From: Lunularia cruciata
Lineage: Eukaryota; Streptophyta; Marchantiopsida; Lunulariales; Lunulariaceae
Length of the DNA stretch: 64,000 nt
NCBI GenBank assembly: GCA_948567375.1
Contig: OX419756.1
Location: 59,746,552 to 59,810,551 of the forward strand
Reading direction: 5' to 3'
In this document: positions 1-9,300 of the stretch, piece after piece
Layout of the letters: each line of letters opens with the position of its first letter
How positions within the stretch are numbered: position 1 is the first letter of the stretch
Program-made: the position numbers and the translations under genes
The notes under the pieces: generated by a model
Database searches by the model: none
What the model was told of the DNA's origin: nothing
What the model saw: the letters and a program-made list of their open reading frames with translations, nothing else

Positions 1-1019
1 CAAGATTCTAGATGCAGGTTACCATTGGAGAGGGATTTTCAAGGATTGTCTTGATTATTGCAAAACTTGTCATGTTTGTCAAGCTTTTGCTAGAAAGTCT
101 ACATCCACTCCACCACTTAGATCAATTCCATTGCTAGGACCTTTTGAGAAGTGGGGAATTGATTTTGTAGGTCCTCTCAATAAAACCCCAAGGAACAATC
201 GGTACATTGTGGTAGTTACTGATTACCTTACCAAGTGGGTTGAGGCTAGACCATTGAGGGACAAAAATGAAGATGAAGTGGGTAGATTTCTTTATGAACG
301 CATTATCACTAGGTTTGGATGCCCTTTGGAGTTGGTTTCTGATAGAGGAGGAGAGTTTACAGGAAGCATTACTACAGCCATGCTACGACATTTCTCTATC
401 ACACATAGAGTAACTACATCCTATAAGCCAAATTCCAATGGCTTGGCAGAGAGAACCAATCAGACCTTGTGCATGATGTTGGCCAAAGATGCAAAAATGG
501 GCTAAACATCATTGGGACAAGAGGATTCATGCAGTTTTGTGGGAGTATAGGACAACCATGAAGACTTCCACCGGATATTCTCCATTTCAATTGGTATATG
601 GTATTGAGTCTACCTTACCTATTCATTTTGATCTTCCTACCTTCCAAAGCATTCATAGGAGATTGAAGAAAGCACAAGGAGGTGATGCAGAGAAGTCAAG
701 GAAGGATCAACTCATGGAGTTGGAAGAGGCAAGAGCAGTTGCTATGGTTCGAGTGGAGCAAGCCCAAAGGAAACAAAAGGAGAGCTATGACAAGAGGCAA
801 GGCAAGAAGAAGGTGGAGCCTTTCAAGGAAGGTGATTGGGTAATGTTGTTTGATTCCATTCGATTCAAGAGAGTGCAAAAGAAGTTTTTGCCTAAGTACT
901 TCGGACCTTTCATAGTGGAGAAGGTGTGGAGCAATTACACCTATGATCTCAAGGAGTTGGGAGGAAGACACTTTGATAGGATTAACCATGATAAGTTGAA
1001 AATGTACCATAGAAGGTAG
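1..1019 (+). pseudogene. Family A integrase, frameshifted C-terminal pol
   Basis: This is the integrase part of a Ty3/gypsy polyprotein. The frame from base 2 carries the end of the zinc-binding region (CKTCHVC), the first catalytic Asp in WGIDFVGPL, the second Asp in VSDRGGEF and the catalytic Glu in NGLAERTN. Near base 497 five bases present in A2 are missing, which shifts the frame. The rest reads in another frame (489-1,019) and ends with a GPF-type module followed by a basic tail and stop. No chromodomain follows, so the family is not chromoviral. The copy cannot make intact integrase. The 489-1,019 part keeps the native C-terminus that A2 has lost. Confidence 0.9.
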
Positions 1020-1067
1020 AGAGACCTTCACTTTGAGGACAAAGTGAAAACTTAGTCCAGGGGTAAA

Positions 1068-1759
1068 TGTAACACCCATTTGTGCATGTGTGTGGTATTG
1101 TGATATTTAGCTTGGTATTAGAAGTACTTAAGAGATATTATTTATATAGAGATAAAGGATGGTTCTATATTAGTCATGGTTAGCTAAAGTTAGTCATAGC
1201 TAAGATAGAGAGGACCTTACTTTAGAGGAAGTAGAAAAGATGAGCACCACTATTTTGTATTTTAGTGTGTTGACTTGGTATTATTCCTAGGTGTTTGGCT
1301 TTGAGGAAAGAGTTGAGAACTCTTGGGCCCGCAAGCCTTTTTGTTTTGGACTCTTCTTTAGTCCAAGGATAACCCATGTGAAGGAATCTTTGACTTAGTG
1401 GTTGGGTCAAGATAAGACCACATGCTTAGGGGAATATGCCCATGTGAATGGATATTCCTTTCTACTTTTTGACTTGACTTGACTTTTAGTCTAGTAACTT
1501 GAGTTACTATGGTAATTAGTAACTTTGGTACGTAACTATTTCACAAGTATATAAACAAGGGGTGAGGAGGTACTCATCATCCTTTCATTTGCAACTATCT
1601 CTCTCTCATTGAGTTCTCTAGTGAGCAATGTATTGAGTCTTGGAGTGTTAGCCTTGGAGGAGTATGATGGAGTTGGGGTTCCTTGCCTTCTTAGTCCATG
1701 GTGCGCTACCATAATAGCCATCAGAGGTTCATCTTGAGTGAGAGACAGGCCGGTTCACA
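1068..1759 (+). repeat. 3' LTR of A1
   Basis: A 692-bp repeat starting TGTAACACCC and ending GGTTCACA. The same sequence recurs at 4,091, 11,210, 16,478, 22,989 and 38,070. It carries a TATATAAA promoter box, and a purine-rich stretch ending GGGGTAAA lies immediately upstream. It has the 13-bp segment that A2 and the solo LTR lack, so it belongs to the same subfamily as A3. Confidence 0.95.
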
Positions 1760-2052
1760 GAACATCATTCAATGCTCCTACGCCATAGTTACACCCATTA
1801 CCTATCATGGGATTGGGTTACTGTTGGAGTTTGGACTTCAGCGGACCTTTACCACTGATTGTGAGACATCATCGATATGTTTTGGTGATGGTGGAGCACT
1901 TCTCCAAGTGGATTGAGTTGGTGGCACTTCCTGACAAGTCTAGTGAAGGGACAACTTACTCTTTCTTGTATCGAGTTCTTAGTCATTTTGGTGCACCAGT
2001 TGAGGTTTTGACTGATTAGGGTATAGAGTTCTTGGGGGAGTTTTAGGTCTTA
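1760..2052 (+). pseudogene. B1 integrase core, left half
   Basis: Integrase catalytic-core fragment on the plus strand. It includes the region around the first catalytic Asp (LDFSGPLPL), the HFSKWIEL segment and the start of the second-Asp motif (VEVLTD), which is followed by a stop codon at 2,017-2,019. It matches the minus-strand integrase of B2 and B3. It begins where the A1 LTR ends and stops at 2,052 where the array is inserted; the remainder is at 35,933. It is broken and non-functional. Confidence 0.88.
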
Positions 2053-2714
2053 TGTCATGCGTATATACATCACTACACAACATACATCACTGTCAACATC
2101 ATACACTATAGAAACACAACTCATACATAAGTCATACATAGACTCTAAAGTGCCACAATAATCAGATTGCTTACCACTCTCAACTCAACACAACTCAGAT
2201 CAGTACTTGATCTGTCACTCTATAAATTGCCAACAACTGGGCACTGATTACAGTCAAGCCACACCCACTCAAGCATAGAGAATCCAAGTGACGCTCACCG
2301 GCCTCTGTCCACCATAGCCAGGAACTCGAAGGCTCAACATCAGAGAAGTGAGCTCTCTGGAGCTCACTTTGAAACTATACCCCCTAGACTCGAGCTAGCT
2401 TTGAAACCCTAACGGTCCCGCTGATGGCACACTTGACGGTGCAAATGGTGCAAAGTGACAGTGTGCCCCACCATGAAATCAGTACCCCAAACACAAAATC
2501 TGACTGTTGGAAAGTAGTCTCTGAGAAACTGCTGAAATAACTCTAACTATTATCACTGGAACTCTAGTGTCCAAGCATCTAGATGCGACACTACAAATGG
2601 TGTGACAATTGTCGTGCGTATATACATCGCTACACAACATACATCGCTGTCAACATCATACACTATAGAGGCACAACTCACACATAAGTCATACATAGAC
2701 TCTAAAGTGCCACA
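2053..2714 (-). repeat. B2 3' terminal repeat (105-450-105 compound LTR)
   Basis: A 662-bp block. Its two ends (2,053-2,157 and 2,610-2,714) are direct copies of one 105-bp sequence reading TGTGGCAC...ATGACA on the minus strand, and about 450 bp lies between them. The middle matches the plain 451-bp LTRs at 33,759 and 35,482. A purine-rich GCTAGGGGAGCGAT lies just 5' of the block on the minus strand (plus 2,715-2,728) and looks like a polypurine tract. The middle holds a telobox (2,404-2,413) and a 10-bp-arm hairpin (2,346-2,369). Confidence 0.82.
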
Positions 2715-2882
2715 ATCGCTCCCCTAGCTGGCGGTTAGATCTCTCTAACTCCAGATGCCATCTACTCTAAGTATATGGTATACCCTCTAATGGGCAAAGA
2801 TCAGGAGGCCGGGTGCTATGGAGCCCCATTGTTAGTCGCCTATCTGTAATCTATATCATATAAAGAATGAACTAGCTATAGG

Positions 2883-4090
2883 TCAAGTACATCTAGGACA
2901 TACCCACTGTCCCTGAGGAACCACCATGAAGGGAGGAGTCATACATGCCATATGCCATCCTCTCGAACAGTTATCACACACTAACATAGTTGCAGCTCCA
3001 CCAAAAGAGCCACATAACATACACCTCAAGCCTGCACGTACAAGTGCCAAGCTTGGGTCCATAATACCATCAATGTTTGGAAGGTGGCATGGCGCACAAT
3101 TGCGCACATGATCCTTCCAAACAACACCATCATGTCCTTCTAACACAAGGACTCCAGATGGCAAAACCTCATGCACTCTCAAGATAGTGCGGCCTGTAGA
3201 AACATCAAGTATCGTTGGTGTTGTCTGATGTAGACATACATAGTCGCCTGGATGAAATTGACGGATTGAGGGTCTATGACCTCTTCCTCGAATGGTAGCA
3301 TAGTGTAAAGTATCTCTATGCTAAGCAATCGCCAAGTTCTCAAGGGCCATTGGCATCACTCTCCAAAAGATCTCTGCCCGTTGAGAACATGCGCTCATCC
3401 ATATATCGGGGTCATCCAAGTCCAAAACTACAGTAGCATCTCCACGAATGGCTGCAGGTAAATCTGGATCTCATCCATAGAGTAGAAAGTATGGAGAGAA
3501 GGATGCTAAGGAGGCTTGCCGGCTTAACCAATAGGCCATAGCCAACCAAGGTAATTGGAGATCCCAATCTCCCAAGTGGCCTCTCTGCAAACCATACTTT
3601 CGCAATCCTCTCTTCACCATCTGAACCACTCTCTCTGTTAAGCCATCTGCCTCAAGGTGATCTCGGGATGTAGTACAATGATCAATCAAAGCCTTGTCAC
3701 ACAAGACCTGAAACTCCCCCAAGAACTCTGTACCCTGATCAGTCAAAACCTCAACTGGTGCACCAAAATGACTAAGCACTCGATCCAGGAACGAGTAAGT
3801 TGTCCCTTCACTAGACTTGTCAAGAAGTGCCACCAACTCAATCCACTTGGAGAAGTGCTCCACCATCACCAAAATGTACCGATGATGTCTCACAGTCAGC
3901 GGTAAAGGTCCGGCAAAGTCCAAAATCCAACGGTAACCCAATCCCATGATAGGTAATGGGTGTAACTATGACGTAGGAGCATTGAATGATGCTCTAACTC
4001 GGTTACAAACCACACATTTGGCAACAAACTGCTATACCTCAGTTTGCATACCACGCCACCAATAATGACTTTGGAGTAAGCTATACGTAC
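2883..4090 (-). pseudogene. B2 integrase C-terminal half with PHD finger
   Basis: Minus-strand family B integrase remnant. From 4,090 leftward it carries the first catalytic Asp (LDFAGPLPL), the second (VLTDQGTEF) and the Glu in LTERVV, then decayed sequence. An open stretch (2,883-3,182) ends in a complete PHD finger at about 2,886-3,023. Its ligands are CMLC, then CDNC after 11 residues, then GWHMAC, then CPRC after 14, the C4HC3 spacing of PHD fingers. PHD fingers of this type usually bind histone H3 tails; that role here is inference. Stops separate the parts. A2 interrupts the gene at 4,090 and it resumes at 11,889. Confidence 0.87.
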
Positions 4091-4769
4091 TGTAACACCC
4101 ATTTGTGCATGTGTGTGGTATTGTGATATTTAGCTTGGTATTACAAGTACTTAAGAGATATTATTTATATAGAGATAAAGGATGGTTATATATTAGTCAT
4201 GGTTAGCTAAAGTTAGTCATAGCTAAGATAGATGGGACCTTACTTTAGAGGAAGTAGAAAAGATGAGCACCACTATTTTGGATTTTAGTGTGTTGACTTG
4301 GTATTATTCCTAGGTGTTTGGCTTTGGGGAAAGAGTTGAGAACTCTTGGGCCCGCAAGCCTTTTTGTTTTGGATTCTTCTTTAGTCCAAGGATAGCCCAT
4401 GTGAAGGAATCCTTGCTTTAGTGGTTGGGTCAAGATAAGGGGAATATGCCCATGTGAATGGATATTCCTTTCTACTTTTTGACTTGACTTGACTTTTAGT
4501 CTAGTAACTTGAGTTACTACGGTAATTAGTAACTTTGGTACGTAACTATTTCACAAGTATATAAACAAGGAGTGAGGAGGTACTCATCATCCTTTCATTT
4601 GCAACTATCTCTCTCTCATTGAGTTCTCTAGTGAGCAATGTCTTGAGTCTTGGAGTGTTAGCCTTGGAGGAGTATGATGGAGTTGGGGTTCCTTGCCTTC
4701 TTAGTCCATGGTGCGCTACCATAATAGCCATCAGAGGTTCATCCTGAGTGAGAGACAGGCCGGCTCACA
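4091..4769 (+). repeat. 5' LTR of A2
   Basis: A 679-bp LTR, TGTAACACCC to GGCTCACA. Compared with A1 and A3 it lacks a 13-bp segment after CAAGATAAG. It differs from the 3' LTR (11,210-11,888) at three sites I could find: A/C in GGTTATATATT, C/T in CCCGCAAGCC, and G/T in GACTTGACTTG. Confidence 0.96.
4558..4565 (+). promoter_or_regulatory. TATA box in A2 5' LTR
   Basis: TATATAAA about 205 bp before the LTR end, preceded by CACAAG. It is conserved in every family A LTR in the window. It would put element transcription start roughly 25-35 bp downstream, so U3 would be about 500 bp. Promoter activity is inferred from motif and position. Confidence 0.75.
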
Positions 4770-4773
4770 TTTT

Positions 4774-4790
4774 TGGTTCCGTTGCCGGGA
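4774..4790 (+). other. Primer binding site of A2 (tRNA-Asp-like)
   Basis: TGGTTCCGTTGCCGGGA starts five bases after the LTR. Its complement would be a tRNA 3' end finishing in CCA. It resembles the tRNA-Asp primer site of some plant gypsy elements (TGGCGCCGTTGCC..., recalled) with two mismatches near the 5' end. In A3 the inner half has mutated (GTTACGAGA). Confidence 0.65.
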
Positions 4791-4810
4791 CCTCTCTAGA
4801 AGGCAAGATA

Positions 4811-4981
4811 ATGTTCCGCGTCCAATTCTACATTAGGCAGAAGGAGGCTATGAGAGCTCACTTGGAGAGAACATTAGGAGAGGAGAGGGCTGAACTTATG
4901 TTAGAGAACCAAGATCCATTTGTATACCCTGTAGTTCATTATGATGTCTTTGAGGTGATTTTGTACATCTTGTACACATGA
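4811..4981 (+). CDS. Leader mini-ORF of family A (56 aa), function unknown
   Basis: An ATG-initiated 56-codon ORF just after the PBS (MFRVQFYIRQKEAMR... to ...ILYILYT). It is charged in the first half (KEAMRAHLERTLGEERAEL) and hydrophobic at the end. The same ORF is preserved in A3 at 17,209-17,379 with no stop gained. I recognise no domain. It could encode a short peptide, be an N-terminal exon of a spliced product, or be leader RNA that happens to be open. The preservation is weak evidence because the two copies are recent relatives. Confidence 0.35.
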   Translation: MFRVQFYIRQKEAMRAHLERTLGEERAELMLENQDPFVYPVVHYDVFEVILYILYT

Positions 4982-5629
4982 GAGGAATTGGAGAGATTGT
5001 GTGAGGTGGATTGCAGATTTTGGGGATTAAGGTGATTTTGGGCAAAATCTCAAGTTTGAGATCTGGACTTGAGATTTCTACACATGATAGCTTGGGTTAT
5101 CTTTCAGTTAGCACACTTCAAATTATTGAGAGAGCTTCTATGCGCACTGGGCTAGAATTTTTGAAAGTTGATAGGGTAAAGTGCTCCCGCAACTGCATGC
5201 TCTCTGGAAAATTGTACAGAGTCCGCCATTTCTTCAATTTTTAGTGAATTGTCCTGAAAATTTCCAAGAAAATTCAGTGCATTGTATCCTACCTGGTGCC
5301 ACAAAAATTAGAGAGAGATCATTTTTGCGCAGTGCGTTATGAGTTTTTGAAGTGAGGGGGGTGGTTTTCAGACCAAATCTGAAATATGGGTGCTGAATAG
5401 AAAGGTGTCTAGGCCAAATGGCTCGATGAAAAGATCTAAAATTTTGCAGGGAGGGACGCCCTAGAGTTCTGATCAAGTGTGAAAAATTTCAGAGGACTGT
5501 GACATATTGGTTGGGAGATTTGAGTGACATTGTGAGGAAGGGTCAATTCTGCAGAGTGGAGATCTCATGCATGAGAAGTTTGAGATCAACAAAAAGCATG
5601 TTTGAGTGTTTAGATTCATCTTTGGGAAC

Positions 5630-6103
5630 ATGGAGGGTCATCAAGAGTGGAAATTGAGATTATGCAAGGTTCCCCAAGGGTTTGAGGTGATTGTAGGGGT
5701 GGATTTGAGGAAAAGAGAGTTTACAATAGAATTTGAAGAGAGTGTTGAGAGGATCCAAAAACCTACACCACTTGGAGGAAAGAGTGAGTCTAAGTGCTTT
5801 CTATGTGGAGAGAAGGGACATAAGGCAAGTTCATGTCCATTAACCTTTGAGAGCAAGAGATTGAGGGAAAGGAGAGGCTTACTTGACTTGGGTTTGCATG
5901 TTGGACCTTCTTCACCAAGATTGGGAGGGAGAAGATCTAAGACCAAGGAGTTGTGTGAGGTTTGTGGAGTTGAAGGACTTCCAAAAGGACATGAGTGTAG
6001 TGGAGTAAAAGCACTTTTGGAAACTTTGGTGAAGGATCTTGGAGAGAGTCTTAGTACAGCTACAGAAATACTACCACCTTCATCAGCTAGTTCTCAAGAT
6101 TAG
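5630..6103 (+). CDS. Small zinc-knuckle protein upstream of gag (family A, A2)
   Basis: A 157-aa ORF starting at ATG 5,630 (MEGHQEWKL). It contains a retroviral-type CCHC knuckle, CFLCGEKGHKASSC (CX2CX4HX4C), at about residues 55-68. A second Cys/His cluster, CEVCGVEGLPKGHEC, follows at about residues 109-123. The rest is basic and Ser-rich with a Ser/Pro tail. CCHC knuckles bind single-stranded nucleic acid, so a nucleocapsid-like or RNA-binding role is plausible. It is separate from gag-pol, which has its own knuckle 1 kb downstream. The A3 copy (18,027-18,500) is also open. A separate upstream knuckle ORF is unusual for Ty3/gypsy; it may derive from a duplicated gag tail or a captured host gene. 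Confidence 0.68.
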   Translation: MEGHQEWKLRLCKVPQGFEVIVGVDLRKREFTIEFEESVERIQKPTPLGGKSESKCFLCGEKGHKASSCPLTFESKRLRERRGLLDLGLHVGPSSPRLGGRRSKTKELCEVCGVEGLPKGHECSGVKALLETLVKDLGESLSTATEILPPSSASSQD

Positions 6104-6338
6104 TGATGGAGATAATCTTTCAACTTATGGATAAACTATCCATGAGAGTTAGATTAATATGCACTCTAGGATTTGATGTTGCTATAGAAATCTTGGAGCA
6201 ACCTGAACCTTTTGTGTTCCCTAGAGTGGATTATTCTCAGATGGTGTTAGTCATGTATATACTCTATTAGTAATAGAGTGAGAGAAAAGAAAAGAGAAAA
6301 AAAAAATTAAGAGAAAAGAAAGATAGTGAGGGGTTAAG

Positions 6339-9300
6339 ATGGGGAAACTTCCGGTTTTCTTTGGCAAGGATGGAGAAGATGTGGAGGCCTTTGTGAGAGA
6401 CTTCAAGAGAGCTTGCATAGGAAACAATGAGAGGAGGAAGAATGAGTGGGCCTCATTATTACCAGATTTCTTTGAGGATGCAGCACTTACATGGTATGAG
6501 TCAGAATACCAAAAGAGAGAGAGGAGAGAGGGGGAAGAGGAGTCTTGGGAGACTTTGACTTCAGCACTCATTGAGAACTTTCTTCCTGATGAGAGTTATG
6601 AGAGATTGATGAGTGAGGTTACATTTCTCAAGCAAGGAGATGGAGAGAAAGTGAGGGTCTATGTGGAAAGAGTGGAAAAGTTGGAGTCCAGATTTCGCAT
6701 AGTGTTGAGGAAGGGTGGGGATGATGTGGAGACTACAATGATTGGCATAGGGGCCATGCTCACCAAGAATTTTGTGGGAGGATTGAGACCACAAATTAGA
6801 AGCAAGGTGAGATATGAGAAACCTTCTTCCAAGGTTGAAGCTATCAAGATCGCAATTCGTATGGAGGAGAGTTTGGAAGGGGATGAGAGTGATTTGGTGG
6901 TGAAGGAGGTTGTGCATCCTCCTCAAGGCTACAAGTATGGTGGAACTTCTGATACTTTGGTGACAAGGGTTGCACCACAAGTAGTAGTTGCTCCAATTCT
7001 TGCACCTCCACCAAAAGATCCACTCCAAACCATCACAGAACAACTTGCGGATCTCAAGATCAATGTGGTGCAACTATGGGAGAAGAGAGAGGTGGATCAG
7101 AATGTAGGGAGAGGACCTAGGAGTTATGGAAACTATCCATATAGAGGAGGCCAACCAGCCAACAATTTCAATGATAGAAATTGTTTTGGTTGTGGAGGAA
7201 GAGGCCATATCCAAAGGAATTGCCCAAATTCCACTTACCATGGAGGAAGGGGTTATGAGGGAGCCAATAGAGGGAAAGAGGGAGGTAGTGAAACCCAAGT
7301 GGCTCCTAATCCCAACAAAGGTAAGGGGATAGCATCCATAGATGTGGTTGAGAGCAAGTATGAGAAGGGAGAGTGCTCAAACTCCAAGGGTCTTAATTTG
7401 GAGCTTTTGGCACAAGAGAAGAAGAGAGCTCGTTTTGCAGAGGATGTTCACTCTTCTCAAGGATTTACTTCAAGCAAGGATACTCCTATGTCTACTAGGA
7501 GCACTCGCACCTCAACACCATCAACAACAAAGACTCCAAGGAAGAAGTTGGGGATGGAGGACTTCTTGATCTCAAAGCAACAATGGAACTACAATGTGTT
7601 GGAGGATGTTGGTAGTCACAAGGCTAACATCACAGTGGGCCAATTAATTGCTTTGAACCCTACCTTGAGAAAGGAGCTTAGAGGTGGTTTGAGTTCTACA
7701 AGGAGCAAAAAGAAGAAGAAGGCAAAAGTTCCAGTATCAATGGGGGTGGTGGATGCCAAGCCAGCACCATGGGAGGCTTGTGAATATGCCTCCAAGATTG
7801 ATGTGAGAGTGAATGGTCACAACATCAAGGATGCATTGGTTGATGGAGGATCAGCAGTGAATGCCATGTCAAAAAGGTTGATGAAGAAGTTGGGTATGAT
7901 ACCCTCAAGACCTTCAACATTTGTGGTGAGCATGGCAAACAAGCAACAAGTTCGACCAGTAGGGGTGATGGATAAGGTGGTAGTTTCAGTTATGGGAGTT
8001 CAAAATCTCATGACTTTCCAAGTCTTGAAGGATTCAAGCTATGACTTACTTCTTGGGAGGCCATGGTTGAGAGCAGCACGCACAACTGATCGATGGCACA
8101 AAGGGTACTTGAGGATTGGGCCATCAAACCATAGAGTCACTGTTCCTGTGACTAACACCACCAACACTTCACATTCAGATACCCCATCTTCTAATTATTG
8201 GGAATCAGATTCTGAAGAAGGAGCTTCAGGTGTGGACACAAGCATGGAAGAGGAGACTTCCACGGAGGAAGATGAATCTGAATCTGATTCAGATGTGTAT
8301 CCCTTGTGTGCTATGGATTTTGCACCTAAGCCAGAGGTTTTGAAGGACCCAGATAAATCACCATTGACACTTGAGGAGGTAGAGAGAAGGTTATCTACCC
8401 TCAAGTATGGCCCAAATGTTACCAAGGAGGAGAAGGTGAGATTTGAGGAGATTTTCCGCAAGTTCATCCATGTGTTTGCTTTTAGTTACAAGGATTTGAA
8501 GGAAGTCACCTTGGAGGAGCACAAGATAGAGGTGGAGTCACATGCAAGACCAATCCGCCAAAAGCAACGTCGCATTAGCCCACCAATATCTTTGGTTGTG
8601 AAGGAGGAGATTGATAAGCTCAAGGAGGCTGGATTTATCTTTGAGGTGGAGAATTCAGAATGGGTGTCTCCAATTGTCATTGTGAAGAAAAAGAATGGCA
8701 AGCTTCGGGTATGTGTGGATTACAAGAAGCTTAATGCTGTTACCAAGAAGGACTACTATCCATTGCCATTCATTGATGAGATCTTGGAGGAGGTTGCAGG
8801 TCATGAGAGGTACAGTTTTGGAGATGGTTATAGTGGATATAACCAAATAAAGATTGCACCAGAGCATCAACAACTCACCACATTCACCACACCTTGGGGA
8901 ACTTACGCTTTCAAGGTCATGCCTTTTGGGCTTTGCAATGCTCCAGCCACATTCCAACGGTTCATGAACAAGGTATTTGAACCTTTCATTGGGAAATTTG
9001 TGAGAGATTTCATTGATGACTTTTGTGTCTATGGGAGCAAGGAGGAGCACTTTGAGCACCTAATCAAAGTCTTGCAACGCTTGGATGAGGCAAATGCATC
9101 ACTCAACCCAAAGAAGTTCATTTTTGGATGTGAAGAAGGTCTACTTTTGGGGCACATCATCTCCAAGGATGGAATAGCAGTTGATCCTGAGAAGGTGAGG
9201 AAAATCTCAGACCTTCCATTCCCTTCAAGCTTGACAAAGTTACGCCAATTCTTGGGAATGGTTGGGTACTATAAGAGGTTCATCTTCTCATTTTCCAACA

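Larger units (their letters stand above)
1..1759 (+). mobile_element. Family A Ty3/gypsy element A1, 3' portion
   Basis: The window opens inside an element nearly identical to A2: bases 1-1,019 match A2 from about 10,141 onward. It contains the integrase end of pol, a polypurine-type tract just before 1,068 and a complete 3' LTR. The left part lies outside the window. It joins family B integrase sequence directly at 1,760, so it was inserted into B1; the first bases of the right flank are GAAC. The insertion-site duplication cannot be checked without the left end. Confidence 0.93.

Noticed and set aside
2053-2714. Interpretation of the 105-450-105 blocks as free-standing TRIM elements
   Set aside because: All three sit exactly at family B ends next to its polypurine tract, so they act as its terminal repeats; a TRIM origin remains only an alternative.
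8195-9059. Minus-strand ORFs of 70-134 codons under A2 pol
   Set aside because: They are antisense shadows of the gag-pol ORF and follow its codon structure.
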